64,000 nt of DNA, taken from contig OY970352.1 of assembly GCA_963718105.1 (NCBI GenBank), positions 3,348,001-3,412,000 on the forward strand. Direction: 5' to 3'. The stretch is from DASYKT01 sp963718105 (GTDB taxonomy: Bacteria > Acidobacteriota > Blastocatellia > Pyrinomonadales > Pyrinomonadaceae). A model generated the notes under the pieces. It was not told the DNA's origin. It made no database searches and saw nothing but the letters and a program-made list of their open reading frames with translations. Position numbers and translations under genes: made by a program. The stretch's first letter is position 1. Each line of letters starts with the position of its first letter. Below, one piece after another: positions 37,201-45,659 of the stretch.

Positions 37201-39966
37201 GTCCCAGTTGGTTTCATCTATCTGCTTGCGGAGCTTTACGGTATGAGCGTCGTCGTCATAGATTATTTGCGATTCCGGCGCGGTAAAGTTGTAGGCATAA
37301 GTACGCGTCGGGCGCAGCAGCGGATCGTTGTATTCGGTTTTGATTATTTGTCCGTAATCATTTTTGACTGAAAGAACCAAACCGGTCGTCAGATCATAGG
37401 TTGTTTCCACGGATGAAGTCTGATCAGTGCCGTGGCCGCTGTTATTCGGATCGGGAGCGGGTGCAATAACCTTGGTTGGATAGGCATAACCGTAGTCTGA
37501 GCTGTATTGCGTTTCGGTCATATTACCGGCCGCATCCCAGGCCTTTCTCGGATTGCCGAAGTTGTCATATTGGGTATGAGTCTCGATCCAGGAACTGGTA
37601 TTTGTCACCGGATCCTTCAGCAGAGTTTTTGAGGTCGTGACATTGCCGCGCAAGCCTGAGCTCGGGTCTTGCCAGGCCGAGGACGTTCCGGCATTGATCA
37701 GAGGATAGTTTGTCCCGTCGTCGTAATAGGACTGGGATTGAGACAGGATCACGTTAGAGTTTGCCGGGTCCCAAACTATGGTTTCCCATGGCAAACCGAT
37801 GATCCCCCGCGCCCAAAAATCAGCGTTATATGAATAGTTGGTTTGAACGTCCGAAGCCAGCGGAACATTGGTGAACCAACCTTCTATCGTGTTCCAATCC
37901 AATACTTCGTTATCGACGGTAGTTTTATTCTGGATGACGGCATAGTGATACGTCTTTTTTCGTTTAAGGTTTAGATGGGAAAAATAAGAAGGATCGGCAC
38001 TCCCGCTATCGTCATATTCAAATTTTGTCATTGTCGCCAGCGCGCTGTTAGAGGCCGGCTCAAAAATAATGGTGGCCGTCTCTTTAACCCTTGCGTCACG
38101 CTCGGCACCCGAAAAAGCGCCCTCACCTTGCGGCCCTTTGGTCTCCCATTTTGTCAGCGTACGCGACCGGGGATGTACATGGTCAGCGTTATCAAAAACT
38201 TTTTCCTCCAGAACCTTTCCCGCGCGAGGATCCTCAAATCCGTAGGCGGAATCCCCTGAAACCCACAGGTCTCTTTCACTCAGACTGTTATCGGGAGCAG
38301 TCGTCTTGACCTTATATCCTGCGGTATCGTCAACGTCATACGTCCACGTTTGCGCGATATTAGTACCGTCAAAACTTACATATCTTTTATGGACACCGCG
38401 ATTACCCTGTGCGTAGACATCTTTCACATTGGCGCCCATCGGAGCGACCTGCTGATATTCAAAACGTTCGAATGCACCGCCGGGATATTTGATTTTAGTT
38501 ATCTCTCCGTACTCGTTGTATTTGAATTCGTAAAATTTACCGTTCGGTAAAGTGATCTTTGACAGAACGACAGGGTTAAAAACACCATCGTCACAAGTAC
38601 GCTCTCTTCTTATCCGGCGAATGCGATTGGGTAATATTTCATCATCATTGGGGTCGGCCGTCGGGTTGGGAAAAAGAACTCCGCCGGAAACAGGGCTTTC
38701 ATCCATATTGATACAGTTTTCGGCGCCGGTATGCTTTAAGGCCATGGTGTTCGTGTCTTCCAGCACCCCGCCTAAACTGCTCCACGTTAAGAAATGAGTT
38801 CGGTCCGTGTTGTCTTTACCCTTCAGATTAAATGAGTGTTCTCCAGTTGAATTCGGAGAACTTGAATAACCCGCGAAGGGATCCTGGATCGAGCGTCCTA
38901 ACGTGTCCGTCCAGGTGCCCGTGGCAAAATCGTAGCTGGAGGTATTACCATTACGATCTACAAACTTCTGCACACCGTTATAGACAGGATTGCCCGGGTT
39001 TTGCCGCGGGAAGATATATTTACCACCGTCCGGCAGATATAAAACATCACTGGTAACGCCGTCAATTACCTGGTTAGTCACTATTTTCATGCTGGAGCCG
39101 TCTACCGCCAGATAGGTGCCTTCCGGATGAGACACGCATTCTTGCGGGGTGTAGGCACAGTCATATACTTTGTCGTCTTTTCTGAATTCATGGGTTGTCC
39201 CATCCGACATCTGAACCCTCATGCGATAGACTTTTTTGGGCTGTTCCAACGGTATCGGAAGAGGCTGATGCGGGTCGGGGGGTTCGGGACCGTTAAGGCA
39301 ATAAAATGTCGACGGACCCGTCCACCACGGTTCGCTGGGGAAGTTACTTTGAAAACACTGCTCCTGAGACGTAAAGGCCAAACCGGAACTGCATTGTGAA
39401 GCCGGCACGGCAAATATAGGACTCCAGACGTTGTAACAGAGAGTATTGGGAATATCTTCCGGAGCTGGCATCGATTCAAGCAGCCCGATACCAAATCGTC
39501 GGGAAAAATTACCCGATCCGTCAAAAGTTTCCCGGGGCCGCATTAACTGCAAAGGCCGAAGGCTGCTTGTCCAACCGGAGACCTGGCGCTGGGAAAAATA
39601 AGCGCGAACATCAGTCGTTTCATGCAGGATCGAATCGTAATAAGGGTCGGTAGCCCCGGTGCTATAGGAACGAAACCGGTACATTTTCGTCTTCCAGACC
39701 TTGGAAGAATAATCGAAAACAACCGGTGTCGAGTTACCCGCGCGGCCCGGATACTCAGCCAGCGGCACTGAAAGTTCCATCGCCAGTGTCGAAGGATTTA
39801 CCCGCGCCATCGACTTTAGATTACTGTCCGCCTTGTTGTCAGTGGTTTGCGTCTCTTGCGCAAATGTCGCTGATGCCAAACTGACTAAACTTAAAACAAA
39901 TGAAGCCGTGAAAATCATTAAACGGGATTTCCAGCCATTAGCGCGGGTAGTGTATTTTACTCTCAT
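34222..39966 (-). CDS. Secreted RHS-repeat polymorphic toxin with zinc-site nuclease-like tip
   Basis: 1914 residues from ATG 39964-39966, supported by GAGGAAG upstream. A Sec signal (MIFTASFVLSLVSLASATFAQ) suggests export without a type VI PAAR or VgrG domain. The middle has many RHS/YD repeats (YDNLGRLLRI, YDNAGRVKTR, YDRFGNRTGF, YDGLGKLVAEY). The conserved core RKKFTGYEKDAETGLDF...YYNNQYGRFTAVDP ends near residue 1600. The variable tip (about 1620-1914) finishes with GCHTCGTTNPGTKSGNFVAD, HQPPSSL and PHCIRCSNSQGG: two CxxC pairs around a DHQPP motif, consistent with a treble-clef, HNH-like nuclease. That activity is inference. The immunity gene follows directly. Confidence 0.9.
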   Translation of the reverse strand: MRVKYTTRANGWKSRLMIFTASFVLSLVSLASATFAQETQTTDNKADSNLKSMARVNPSTLAMELSVPLAEYPGRAGNSTPVVFDYSSKVWKTKMYRFRSYSTGATDPYYDSILHETTDVRAYFSQRQVSGWTSSLRPLQLMRPRETFDGSGNFSRRFGIGLLESMPAPEDIPNTLCYNVWSPIFAVPASQCSSGLAFTSQEQCFQSNFPSEPWWTGPSTFYCLNGPEPPDPHQPLPIPLEQPKKVYRMRVQMSDGTTHEFRKDDKVYDCAYTPQECVSHPEGTYLAVDGSSMKIVTNQVIDGVTSDVLYLPDGGKYIFPRQNPGNPVYNGVQKFVDRNGNTSSYDFATGTWTDTLGRSIQDPFAGYSSSPNSTGEHSFNLKGKDNTDRTHFLTWSSLGGVLEDTNTMALKHTGAENCINMDESPVSGGVLFPNPTADPNDDEILPNRIRRIRRERTCDDGVFNPVVLSKITLPNGKFYEFKYNEYGEITKIKYPGGAFERFEYQQVAPMGANVKDVYAQGNRGVHKRYVSFDGTNIAQTWTYDVDDTAGYKVKTTAPDNSLSERDLWVSGDSAYGFEDPRAGKVLEEKVFDNADHVHPRSRTLTKWETKGPQGEGAFSGAERDARVKETATIIFEPASNSALATMTKFEYDDSGSADPSYFSHLNLKRKKTYHYAVIQNKTTVDNEVLDWNTIEGWFTNVPLASDVQTNYSYNADFWARGIIGLPWETIVWDPANSNVILSQSQSYYDDGTNYPLINAGTSSAWQDPSSGLRGNVTTSKTLLKDPVTNTSSWIETHTQYDNFGNPRKAWDAAGNMTETQYSSDYGYAYPTKVIAPAPDPNNSGHGTDQTSSVETTYDLTTGLVLSVKNDYGQIIKTEYNDPLLRPTRTYAYNFTAPESQIIYDDDAHTVKLRKQIDETNWDEATTFMDVSGRTIRTEAKDSQGDVIVNTHYDLMGRVDCITNPYRSGEAAYWNKIRFDESGRAVETYAPIAVSLCQTAGQTLQSLGTTSFDISTVANYQGTVVISTDASQRKGRSITNALGQLVRVDEPTAFGGTVTADLGAIDAPLQPTYYTYSKLGQMVKVQQGKAGETIQYRHFLYDNLGRLLRIKQPEQEANTGLPAYTDPITGNSSWSAAFTYDVQGNTLTATDAKGTITANDYDNAGRVKTRSYSNEPSGITTPTVNYFYDGKGLSGTVNFAKGKLTKVSSSVSETRYTNFDHMGRALSSEQITDGQTYPMSYKYNLPGALVEETYPSGEVVRSFLETDGDLSRVAVSGYTYVSNFTYTAKGEISALKLGNGTWETAQFNTRRQVTQLGLGTASNNTSLWKVNYEYGELQSNDVVDVVKNTGNIARQTLTIPNTSFVQSYKYDSLKRLTEAKETTGSQNWIQTFGYDRFGNRTGFNQQMGSLTLNTTPAVDANTNRFSTGFVYDKNGNIIQDGQSTSTRSFSFNGDNKQIQVRNSVGTPIGTYLYDGDGKRVKKVTNSETTVFVYDGLGKLVAEYSNQVSSTPTISYTTTDHLGSPRVITDKNGNVTSRRDFMPFGEELNAGTPNRTEAAKYAPASDGLRKKFTGYEKDAETGLDFAAARYYNNQYGRFTAVDPLLASGRSANPQTFNRFVYVGNNPMLRIDPTGQDWWEHTELTLNGYSGTSSYVTFYEWRDEPGNNFSGSYVYQITHGPGRGNWMALNPYENQYREVKTQAQAQRAFKNFLGERNINASRGFTDALASFANAGTNPIVGSIYATLYEWGADATIGRPDPNSNVYVVTNRVTNASIIITLTVAGPALEVFTGSAEIVTIAREAEVISTSGEVSTASTLEPGQFAGRSIPARGPGPVNASEQSAINEIGGQTGCHTCGTTNPGTKSGNFVADHQPPSSLATPERLYPHCIRCSNSQGGVVRGVQSGRIPNPFPPSQQ

Positions 39967-40034
39967 ATTCTTCCTCAAAATTTGATAATGCCCTGGTCTT
40001 TATTCAGCCTTTAATAGCTTCTATATATTTCGCT

Positions 40035-41228
40035 CTATCTCCGATACTTGCTGGGCACGGGAATATCGCCCGCGATCCCCCATTGCTGGATACGGGCCTG
40101 TCCGCTCGCACTCTGGCTGATGTACCAGTAACCGGTATAAGTGCCGGAGGGGCGCCAGACGGCAATGTCAACTTTCCCGTCAGCATCGTAATCGGAAGGC
40201 ACGGTTATATCGCCCGTTTCTCCCCAGGTAACCGTCTTTGTCTGACCGTTGGAGCTTTGCAATATCCGCCAATTGTGATCTCCGTCTTTGCGCCAGGTTG
40301 CGTAATCCGCTCTTCCATCCCCGTCATAATCCGCCGGCACAGGCTTGTCGCCGGACGCGCCAAACGGCTGATAGAGAGTTTGCTGGTCAGGAAGTGAATA
40401 CCCCCAGAAAGTGGCTGTGGTGTTGCGCCATACTGCCGGGTCGCTTTTTCCGTCTCCGGTATAATCCGCCGGTACAGGTTCATCCCCATTGGTGCCGAAA
40501 GTGAAGGAATAGGTCTGCGAGTTGCTGCTGTATTTGATCTGCCAGTTACCCGTGCCTGGAACAAAGCTGGCGATGTCCGTCTTTCCGTCACCGTCATAGT
40601 CGGCCTGCGCCGGGGTGGAATTCTCTGCCCCCAGCGTCTCGGTATAGTAAGTGCCGTTGCTGCTGCGGTAGATCCACCAGGAACCGGTTCCTCCTGCCAA
40701 TGGACGCCAGATGGCGAGGTCGGTCTTGGTGTCTCCGTCGTAATCGCCGGGAGTGGGCTTATCCAATAAGCTTCCGTTTCCCCAGGCGGCCGCGAACTGC
40801 TGTGAGCCCGGCCCGCCCAGGCAATACCAGACGCCGCTCGAAGGCCGCCAGACCGTCAGGTCCGAGGGAGCGGGAACATCCACTCCGGCATCCTTCACCG
40901 CCAGCAAACGCGACCCGGCATAAATATATTGTTTGGATAAAGGCAAAGGCGTTGGTGTCGGTGTAGGTGGCGGAGGGAACGGATTCACGCTGGAAAGAAA
41001 ACCGTTGTTCTTTGCGTTAAAACTCCCCGACTCTTCCAGGTATTTCAATCCTGCACCTAAAACCCCTAGCGATAGAAAAGCCATCAGGCCGATCACTAAC
41101 CATCGCTGTGTTACATTCAAACTGCGCCACCACTGTCTTCTACCGGTTTTCGTTGCGTTTGTGCTGCCGTTTGTCTGTTCTTCGGCGACACTTCGCCCTT
41201 CCATCGCCTCGCGTCTTCTTTTGGACAT
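40035..41228 (-). CDS. Membrane-anchored FG-GAP propeller protein
   Basis: 397 residues. The N-terminus is basic and cytoplasmic (MSKRRREAMEGRSVAEEQTN), with one transmembrane helix at about 43-62 (WLVIGLMAFLSLGVLGAGLK) and a Pro/Thr-rich linker (PPPPTPTPTPLPL). A short YIYAGSRLLAVKDAG segment then leads into six FG-GAP/VCBS-type repeats. The first repeat lacks the calcium loop; the others have DYDGDTKTD, DYDGDGKTD, DYTGDGKSD, DYDGDGRAD and DYDADGKVD. The chain ends GDIPVPSKYRR, like the other two FG-GAP proteins here. It ends 68 bp before the RHS start on the same strand and may be in the same transcript, perhaps as a surface partner. Confidence 0.85.
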   Translation of the reverse strand: MSKRRREAMEGRSVAEEQTNGSTNATKTGRRQWWRSLNVTQRWLVIGLMAFLSLGVLGAGLKYLEESGSFNAKNNGFLSSVNPFPPPPTPTPTPLPLSKQYIYAGSRLLAVKDAGVDVPAPSDLTVWRPSSGVWYCLGGPGSQQFAAAWGNGSLLDKPTPGDYDGDTKTDLAIWRPLAGGTGSWWIYRSSNGTYYTETLGAENSTPAQADYDGDGKTDIASFVPGTGNWQIKYSSNSQTYSFTFGTNGDEPVPADYTGDGKSDPAVWRNTTATFWGYSLPDQQTLYQPFGASGDKPVPADYDGDGRADYATWRKDGDHNWRILQSSNGQTKTVTWGETGDITVPSDYDADGKVDIAVWRPSGTYTGYWYISQSASGQARIQQWGIAGDIPVPSKYRR

Positions 41229-41804
41229 AGTTAGACCTATCCGATCTTCTAAAGATTTAATTTTCCCGCTTGAATTTGACCTTTGCTTGAAACCGCTTGA
41301 TTGACCTGCTTGATACGTGCAAAGACAGCTTTCTCAAATAAAAGCCGCCCGCAGTTTTAGGAGGGAGTATAAAACTGATTTGATGTCTCAATACCTAATG
41401 GCTTTTTCTTGCCAAAATGTTACAAAACTCTCTGAATAAAATTCAGAGATCAATTACCTGTTCACTTATTAGACGGAAAAAAACTCGAAAAGTTCCCGAT
41501 AAATGAAAACACCGGCAGGCGGAGCACTAACTATCGCTCAAGCGGCGGTGCCATCTGGACAGTTGGGGAATTCGAAGCTGTCTCATTTAAAGCCCTTCTT
41601 ACGTAAATTGACGAGAATAAAAATGTGTTCGTCCTACTTGTCAAGAAAATTCTTACTCAGAGTGATTAAATATTTCCAACACTCTTTATGGCATTTTGAA
41701 GAATAGATACGGATTTGAAGAGATTGGTTGCTTAAGGTGTTCGATCTGCCGCGAATTACCGCCGCGCCCCGGATAATTCATGATCGGGATCATTAATTAT
41801 GTTC
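41229..41804. other. Gene-free interval between FG-GAP gene and tRNA
   Basis: About 575 bp. It is AT-richer than its surroundings and includes the upstream region of the FG-GAP/RHS unit. A 67-codon plus-strand frame at 41503-41706 has no ribosome-binding site or recognisable sequence and is not called. I see no further structure that I can support. Confidence 0.5.
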
Positions 41805-41880
41805 TGGAGCCACCCGTCGGATTTGAACCGACGACCTTTCGATTACGAATCGAATGCTCTACCAACTGAGCTAGGGTGGC
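41805..41880 (-). tRNA. tRNA-Thr (anticodon CGT)
   Basis: The 76-nt minus-strand sequence folds as a complete cloverleaf. The acceptor stem is GCCACCC/GGGTGGC, the D arm GCTCAGTTGGTAGAGC, the anticodon stem TTCGA/TCGAA with loop TTCGTAA, and the T arm GTCGG-TTCAAAT-CCGAC. Discriminator T and an encoded CCA end it. Anticodon CGT reads ACG, hence threonine. Confidence 0.97.
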
Positions 41881-42004
41881 TTAGAGGCCGAATTTAAGAC
41901 TATAAAAAGAAGCAACCGCCCTGTCAAGCAAAGGCCAGGCAAAGAGCTTCCGGGTCGGGTTAAACAATTCTACCAGACTTTTAAGCCAACTGAGAATTTA
42001 CGAC

Positions 42005-42032
42005 AAAAGAGAGCACCCAGGCACTCTCTTTT
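42005..42032 (-). terminator. Terminator-like hairpin after the zinc-ribbon gene
   Basis: AAAAGAGAG and CTCTCTTTT form a perfect 9-bp stem with a 10-nt loop. Read on the minus strand the hairpin ends in TTTT. It lies 43 bp beyond the stop codon at 42075, which fits termination of that gene before the tRNA. The plus strand also has a T run, so it could work both ways. Confidence 0.65.
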
Positions 42033-42074
42033 TAATCTTATCTACTAATTATCCTGATCCGGCAGCCGGATCAA

Positions 42075-42938
42075 TTACCCATTTCCGTCACCCATTTCCG
42101 TCAGAGGCTGGGGGCTCAGGTTTAATGCATTTTGGCCCGCGTTGACCAGCACCGATGAACTCCACACGGCAAAACCTTTACCGGTTCTGGTGACACCGAA
42201 AAGATAGTAATTATCGGGTTTGATATCACCGATCTGGGCCTTGCCCGAACTATCCGTTTGAGCCGAATATTTAATATGACGATTGATCTCTTTTAGCGCC
42301 GCGCGATAAAAATCCTGGTAACGATCGGGATACAACACAGCCAGCCCCAAACTATTCGTCAGGCTTTGCCCTTCGAGCGGTTCCAGGCCCGCATCGTGCA
42401 GGATCGATTCAAGGTCATCGTCCAGTAAATAAAATTTTTCATTTTTTACTGCCTGCGGCGAACCGCTTCGGCTGGTCACTCTGGCGTCGATAACGACTGT
42501 GCCCCGATCAGAAGGCGCGCCCGCGGCGCCGGGAATCGTGGTCGTACTTGTTTGCGATCCGGTCTGCGAGGAAGGGGGCGTGACTACCTGTGTATCGGCC
42601 GCCGGGGGCACCGTAACGGTTTGCGACCCTGCCTGGCTGCGTGTATCGGGCATATCTTTCGTATTGGCCGTCCGTCTGGCGGAAACGTTAATATTTACGT
42701 TCGAATCCTCAGCGCCGTTTCTGCCGAGCATCAGAAAAACCACGAGTAGAAGGAGCGCGCCTAAAATGCCAAGCGGAATAAATGCCCAGTTTGGAAACCC
42801 CGATCTTTCGACCGGAACGGCCCTCACCACGTTATCCGGGGCTACTGCCGGGCGATGAACCGGACGACCGCAGTTGGGACATTCGAGCGCCGATGTTGAG
42901 ACTTCGTGTCCGCATTCAGGACAGTTTATTAACGACAT
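42075..42938 (-). CDS. Zinc-ribbon membrane protein, function unknown
   Basis: 287 residues from ATG 42936-42938 (GGGGGA about 10 nt upstream). The longer frame lacks such a site and would put 27 residues before the zinc ribbon. Residues 5-23 are a zinc ribbon (CPECGHEVSTSALECPNCG). A transmembrane helix lies at about 49-68 (WAFIPLGILGALLLLVVFLM), then a Ser/Thr/Gln-rich linker. A C-terminal domain (about 145-287) carries FYLLDDDLESILHDAGLEPL and ends in a carboxypeptidase-regulatory-like fold (SSGKAQIGDIKPDNYYLFGV). The ribbon is cytoplasmic and the rest extracytoplasmic. The role is unknown. Confidence 0.75.
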   Translation of the reverse strand: MSLINCPECGHEVSTSALECPNCGRPVHRPAVAPDNVVRAVPVERSGFPNWAFIPLGILGALLLLVVFLMLGRNGAEDSNVNINVSARRTANTKDMPDTRSQAGSQTVTVPPAADTQVVTPPSSQTGSQTSTTTIPGAAGAPSDRGTVVIDARVTSRSGSPQAVKNEKFYLLDDDLESILHDAGLEPLEGQSLTNSLGLAVLYPDRYQDFYRAALKEINRHIKYSAQTDSSGKAQIGDIKPDNYYLFGVTRTGKGFAVWSSSVLVNAGQNALNLSPQPLTEMGDGNG

Positions 42939-43055
42939 AAATAAAATTCCCCCTTTAAAAGTACTATTTGTTACAAAGGCATTTTTTATACCAAAGCAAG
43001 AAAACCGGGGTCGATACAAGACTCTAATGAACTAACTTTTGCTATCATTTAGAGC

Positions 43056-44399
43056 GTGAAAGAGATAACTGTGATCGGCGGGGGGCTGGCGGGTGTTGAA
43101 GCAGCCTGGCAGGCGGCGGAAAACGGCGTGCGAGTAAAGCTTTACGAAATGCGCCCGGTGGCCTCTACGCCTGCGCACCGGACCGACAAACTGGCCGAAA
43201 TAGTCTGCTCAAACTCTCTGAAATCCGACGAAAACGGTTCCGCGCCTTACCTGTTAAAAGAAGAGCTGCGCCGCGGAAATTCGCTGGTGATGGACGCGGC
43301 GATGCAAACCCGCGTGCCGGCCGGGGCCGCGCTGGCAGTTGACCGTATCAAATTCGCCGAACTGATAACCGAGCGCATCGAGCAGCACCCCAACATCGAG
43401 ATCGTCCGCGAAGAGATAAAAGAAATTCCAACGGATGAGATCTCTATCGTCTGCACCGGGCCGCTTACATCGGAAGCCTTAACGGCTGACATTATGAAGC
43501 TGACCGGCAATGACCAGCTTTATTTTTACGATGCGATCGCGCCCATCGTGGCGGCCGATTCCATCGATATGTCGATCGCTTTCAAAGCCGCGCGTTACGG
43601 CAAGGGCGGTGATGACTACATCAATTGCCCTTTCAACCGCGAGCAGTACGAAGTTTTTTACAACGCGCTGATCGAAGCCAGGTCGGTTCCGCTAAAACGC
43701 TTTGAAGATACGCGCTGGTTCGAATCCTGCCTGCCGATCGAGGAGGCCGCGCGGCGCGGTGTCGACACGCTCCGTTTCGGGCCGATGAAACCAAAAGGTT
43801 TGCCCGTTCCGGAGACGGGCAGGGAACCTTACGCCGCCGTTCAGTTAAGGCAGGAAGATCTGATGGCGGACGCATACGGGCTGGTAGGATTTCAGAATCA
43901 CCTCCGCTACGGCGAACAGGAGCGGGTGCTGAAACTGATACCGGGTTTGGAAAATGCCGAATTTCTGCAGTTCGGCCAGATCCACCGGAATACGTATATC
44001 AAATCGCCCGAAGTCATCAACGCTGCTTTGCAAACAAAGACCAGGCCCGGTCTCTTTTTCGCCGGGCAGATCACCGGGGTCGAAGGCTATGTTGAATCGG
44101 TAGCGACGGGCTGGCTGGCAGGTTTGAACGCGGCGCGGCTGGCAGGCGGCAAGCCCCTGATAACGGCGCCTTTATCGAGCGCGACCGGCGCATTGTGTAA
44201 TTATGTTTCAAACACCGAAACCAAAAATTTCCAGCCCGTAAATATAACTTTTGCTCTGCTGGAACCTCTCTCTGTGGAACTTCGTAAAAAGCATCGTAAC
44301 AAGCGCGAGCGGCATCAAATACAGGTCGATATGGCGCTCGTAAAGTGGGATGAGTTTTTGCGCGATCTGCGAGCTTCGGGAATAAGCGCAAATGTTTGA
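43056..44399 (+). CDS. trmFO: Methylenetetrahydrofolate-tRNA-(uracil-54-C5)-methyltransferase
   Basis: 447 residues, GTG start. TrmFO uses 5,10-methylenetetrahydrofolate and FADH2 to methylate U54 of tRNA to ribothymidine in the cytoplasm. Visible motifs are the FAD-binding loop at the extreme N-terminus (ITVIGGGLAGVEAAWQAAEN), the family signatures AEIVCSNSLKS and YDAIAPIVAADSIDMS, YINCPFNREQYEVFYNAL, and RPGLFFAGQITGVEGYVESV with GLNAAR. Length is normal for the family (about 430-480). The last 8 bp overlap the next gene (TauE-type permease), implying co-transcription. Folate-dependent TrmFO is typical of Firmicutes, Acidobacteriota and several other phyla, in place of SAM-dependent TrmA. 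Confidence 0.96.
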   Translation: MKEITVIGGGLAGVEAAWQAAENGVRVKLYEMRPVASTPAHRTDKLAEIVCSNSLKSDENGSAPYLLKEELRRGNSLVMDAAMQTRVPAGAALAVDRIKFAELITERIEQHPNIEIVREEIKEIPTDEISIVCTGPLTSEALTADIMKLTGNDQLYFYDAIAPIVAADSIDMSIAFKAARYGKGGDDYINCPFNREQYEVFYNALIEARSVPLKRFEDTRWFESCLPIEEAARRGVDTLRFGPMKPKGLPVPETGREPYAAVQLRQEDLMADAYGLVGFQNHLRYGEQERVLKLIPGLENAEFLQFGQIHRNTYIKSPEVINAALQTKTRPGLFFAGQITGVEGYVESVATGWLAGLNAARLAGGKPLITAPLSSATGALCNYVSNTETKNFQPVNITFALLEPLSVELRKKHRNKRERHQIQVDMALVKWDEFLRDLRASGISANV

Positions 44400-45117
44400 A
44401 ATACTTATAATTGCCGCGATCCTGCTGGTCGCCATCCTGTATTCGTCGGTAGGCCACGCCGGGGCATCCGGCTACCTGGCGGTGATGGCCTTGCTAAGCG
44501 TCGCACCCGATATCTCGCGGCCGACCGCGCTGACGCTGAATATTTTCGTGGCGCTCATCGCGACGGTGCAGTTTTATCGCGCGGGTTACTTCGATTGGCG
44601 GACGTTTTTGTCCTTTGCGGTCACTTCCGTTCCCTTTGCATTTCTGGGCGGAATGATCCATTTGCCGGTCGATTGGCATAAAAAACTTTTGGGCGCGGTG
44701 CTTCTATTTACGGCGTTTCGTTTTTTGTGGAAATTCTCGCGCGTAGATGAAGTTAAACAAGTCAACCTCTGGCTGGCCCTGGCGATCGGAGCTTTACTTG
44801 GTTTGTTATCCGGGTTGACCGGCGTGGGAGGCGGCGTTTTTCTAACTCCTTTGCTGCTGTTCGCAAATTGGGCGGAAACAAAAAAGGCGGCCGGAATTTC
44901 GGCACTGTTCATTTTGGTGAATTCCATTGCCGGGCTTTTGGGCAGTTACGCGCAGATACAGGCTTTGCCTCCGGCCGTCTGGCTTTGGGTTTTGGCGGCG
45001 ATCGTAGGCGGCATCATTGGCTCCACACTGGGCAGCCGTTATTTTGCTATTATGACGCTGCGCCGCATTCTTTCAGTAGTACTGGTCATTGCCGGTGTAA
45101 AATTGATATTTACTTGA
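44392..45117 (+). CDS. TauE/SafE-family (DUF81) membrane permease
   Basis: 241 residues, almost entirely hydrophobic with about 7-8 predicted helices. The duplicated TauE/SafE signature appears as YSSVGHAGASGYLAVMALLS in the first half and GLLSGLTGVGGGVFLTPLLL in the second. Members export sulfite, sulfoacetate or other organic anions; the substrate here is unknown. It overlaps trmFO by 8 bp, so it is translationally coupled, but no functional link to tRNA modification is suggested. Length is slightly short for the family, which often has about 250 residues. Confidence 0.9.
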   Translation: MFEILIIAAILLVAILYSSVGHAGASGYLAVMALLSVAPDISRPTALTLNIFVALIATVQFYRAGYFDWRTFLSFAVTSVPFAFLGGMIHLPVDWHKKLLGAVLLFTAFRFLWKFSRVDEVKQVNLWLALAIGALLGLLSGLTGVGGGVFLTPLLLFANWAETKKAAGISALFILVNSIAGLLGSYAQIQALPPAVWLWVLAAIVGGIIGSTLGSRYFAIMTLRRILSVVLVIAGVKLIFT

Positions 45118-45201
45118 TTAATTTCAATAGGCGGAAACGCGACAGTTATGGAGCGTGTTTGTCAGAATCGGAGAATTTGCCGGGGATATTTTGAGAAGTT
45201 A

Positions 45202-45651
45202 ATGGACGAAAACCTGAAATATTTGCGCTATCTTTCGATCGGCAACTATGTGTATGCGCCCTTACTGGCGCTTTGCTCACTGTTTCCGGTCCTCCACCTT
45301 ACTGTGGGAATAGCGATGGTCACCCAAACGCCTTCCGATTACGACAAATCTTTGCCGGGTATGTTCGTAGGCTGGTTATTTATCTTTGTCTCCTCGATTA
45401 TTATTCTATCGGGAATGGCGATAGCGGTCTGCAACGCTCTGGCCGGCAGGTCCTTAAATCAGCATAAAAAATACAATTTTTGTTTTACGATAGCGGTTGT
45501 TAACTGCATGTTTCCCCCGATGGGGACCGTGCTGGGAATTTTAACGGTACTCGTTTTAATGCGCGAACCGGTAAAACAGTTGTTTGGCGTTATGCCTCAA
45601 AATGAATTACAGCCGGCGATGGGCATGATCGCTCCGCCGGATTGGAAATAG
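45202..45651 (+). CDS. Small membrane protein, function unknown
   Basis: 149 residues from ATG 45202 (MDENLKYLRYLSIGNYVYAP). An ATG at 45148 would add 18 residues without a better ribosome-binding site. Three to four hydrophobic segments are visible: LLALCSLFPVLHLTVGIAMV, FVGWLFIFVSSIIILSGMAI, and FTIAVVNCMFPPMGTVLGIL with TVLVLM. The motif FxPxGTVLGIxTVxVL before RxPVKxLF is a conserved look in small acidobacterial and myxobacterial membrane proteins, but no function is known to me. It ends 8 bp before the ATG of the VWA gene. Confidence 0.7.
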   Translation: MDENLKYLRYLSIGNYVYAPLLALCSLFPVLHLTVGIAMVTQTPSDYDKSLPGMFVGWLFIFVSSIIILSGMAIAVCNALAGRSLNQHKKYNFCFTIAVVNCMFPPMGTVLGILTVLVLMREPVKQLFGVMPQNELQPAMGMIAPPDWK

Positions 45652-45659
45652 ATTTTTTA

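Noticed and set aside
41503..41706. 67-codon plus-strand frame in an intergenic gap
   Set aside because: No recognisable sequence, no good ribosome-binding site, and composition like non-coding DNA.
41805..41880. tRNA gene as an integration site
   Set aside because: No partial tRNA copy or integrase is seen near it.
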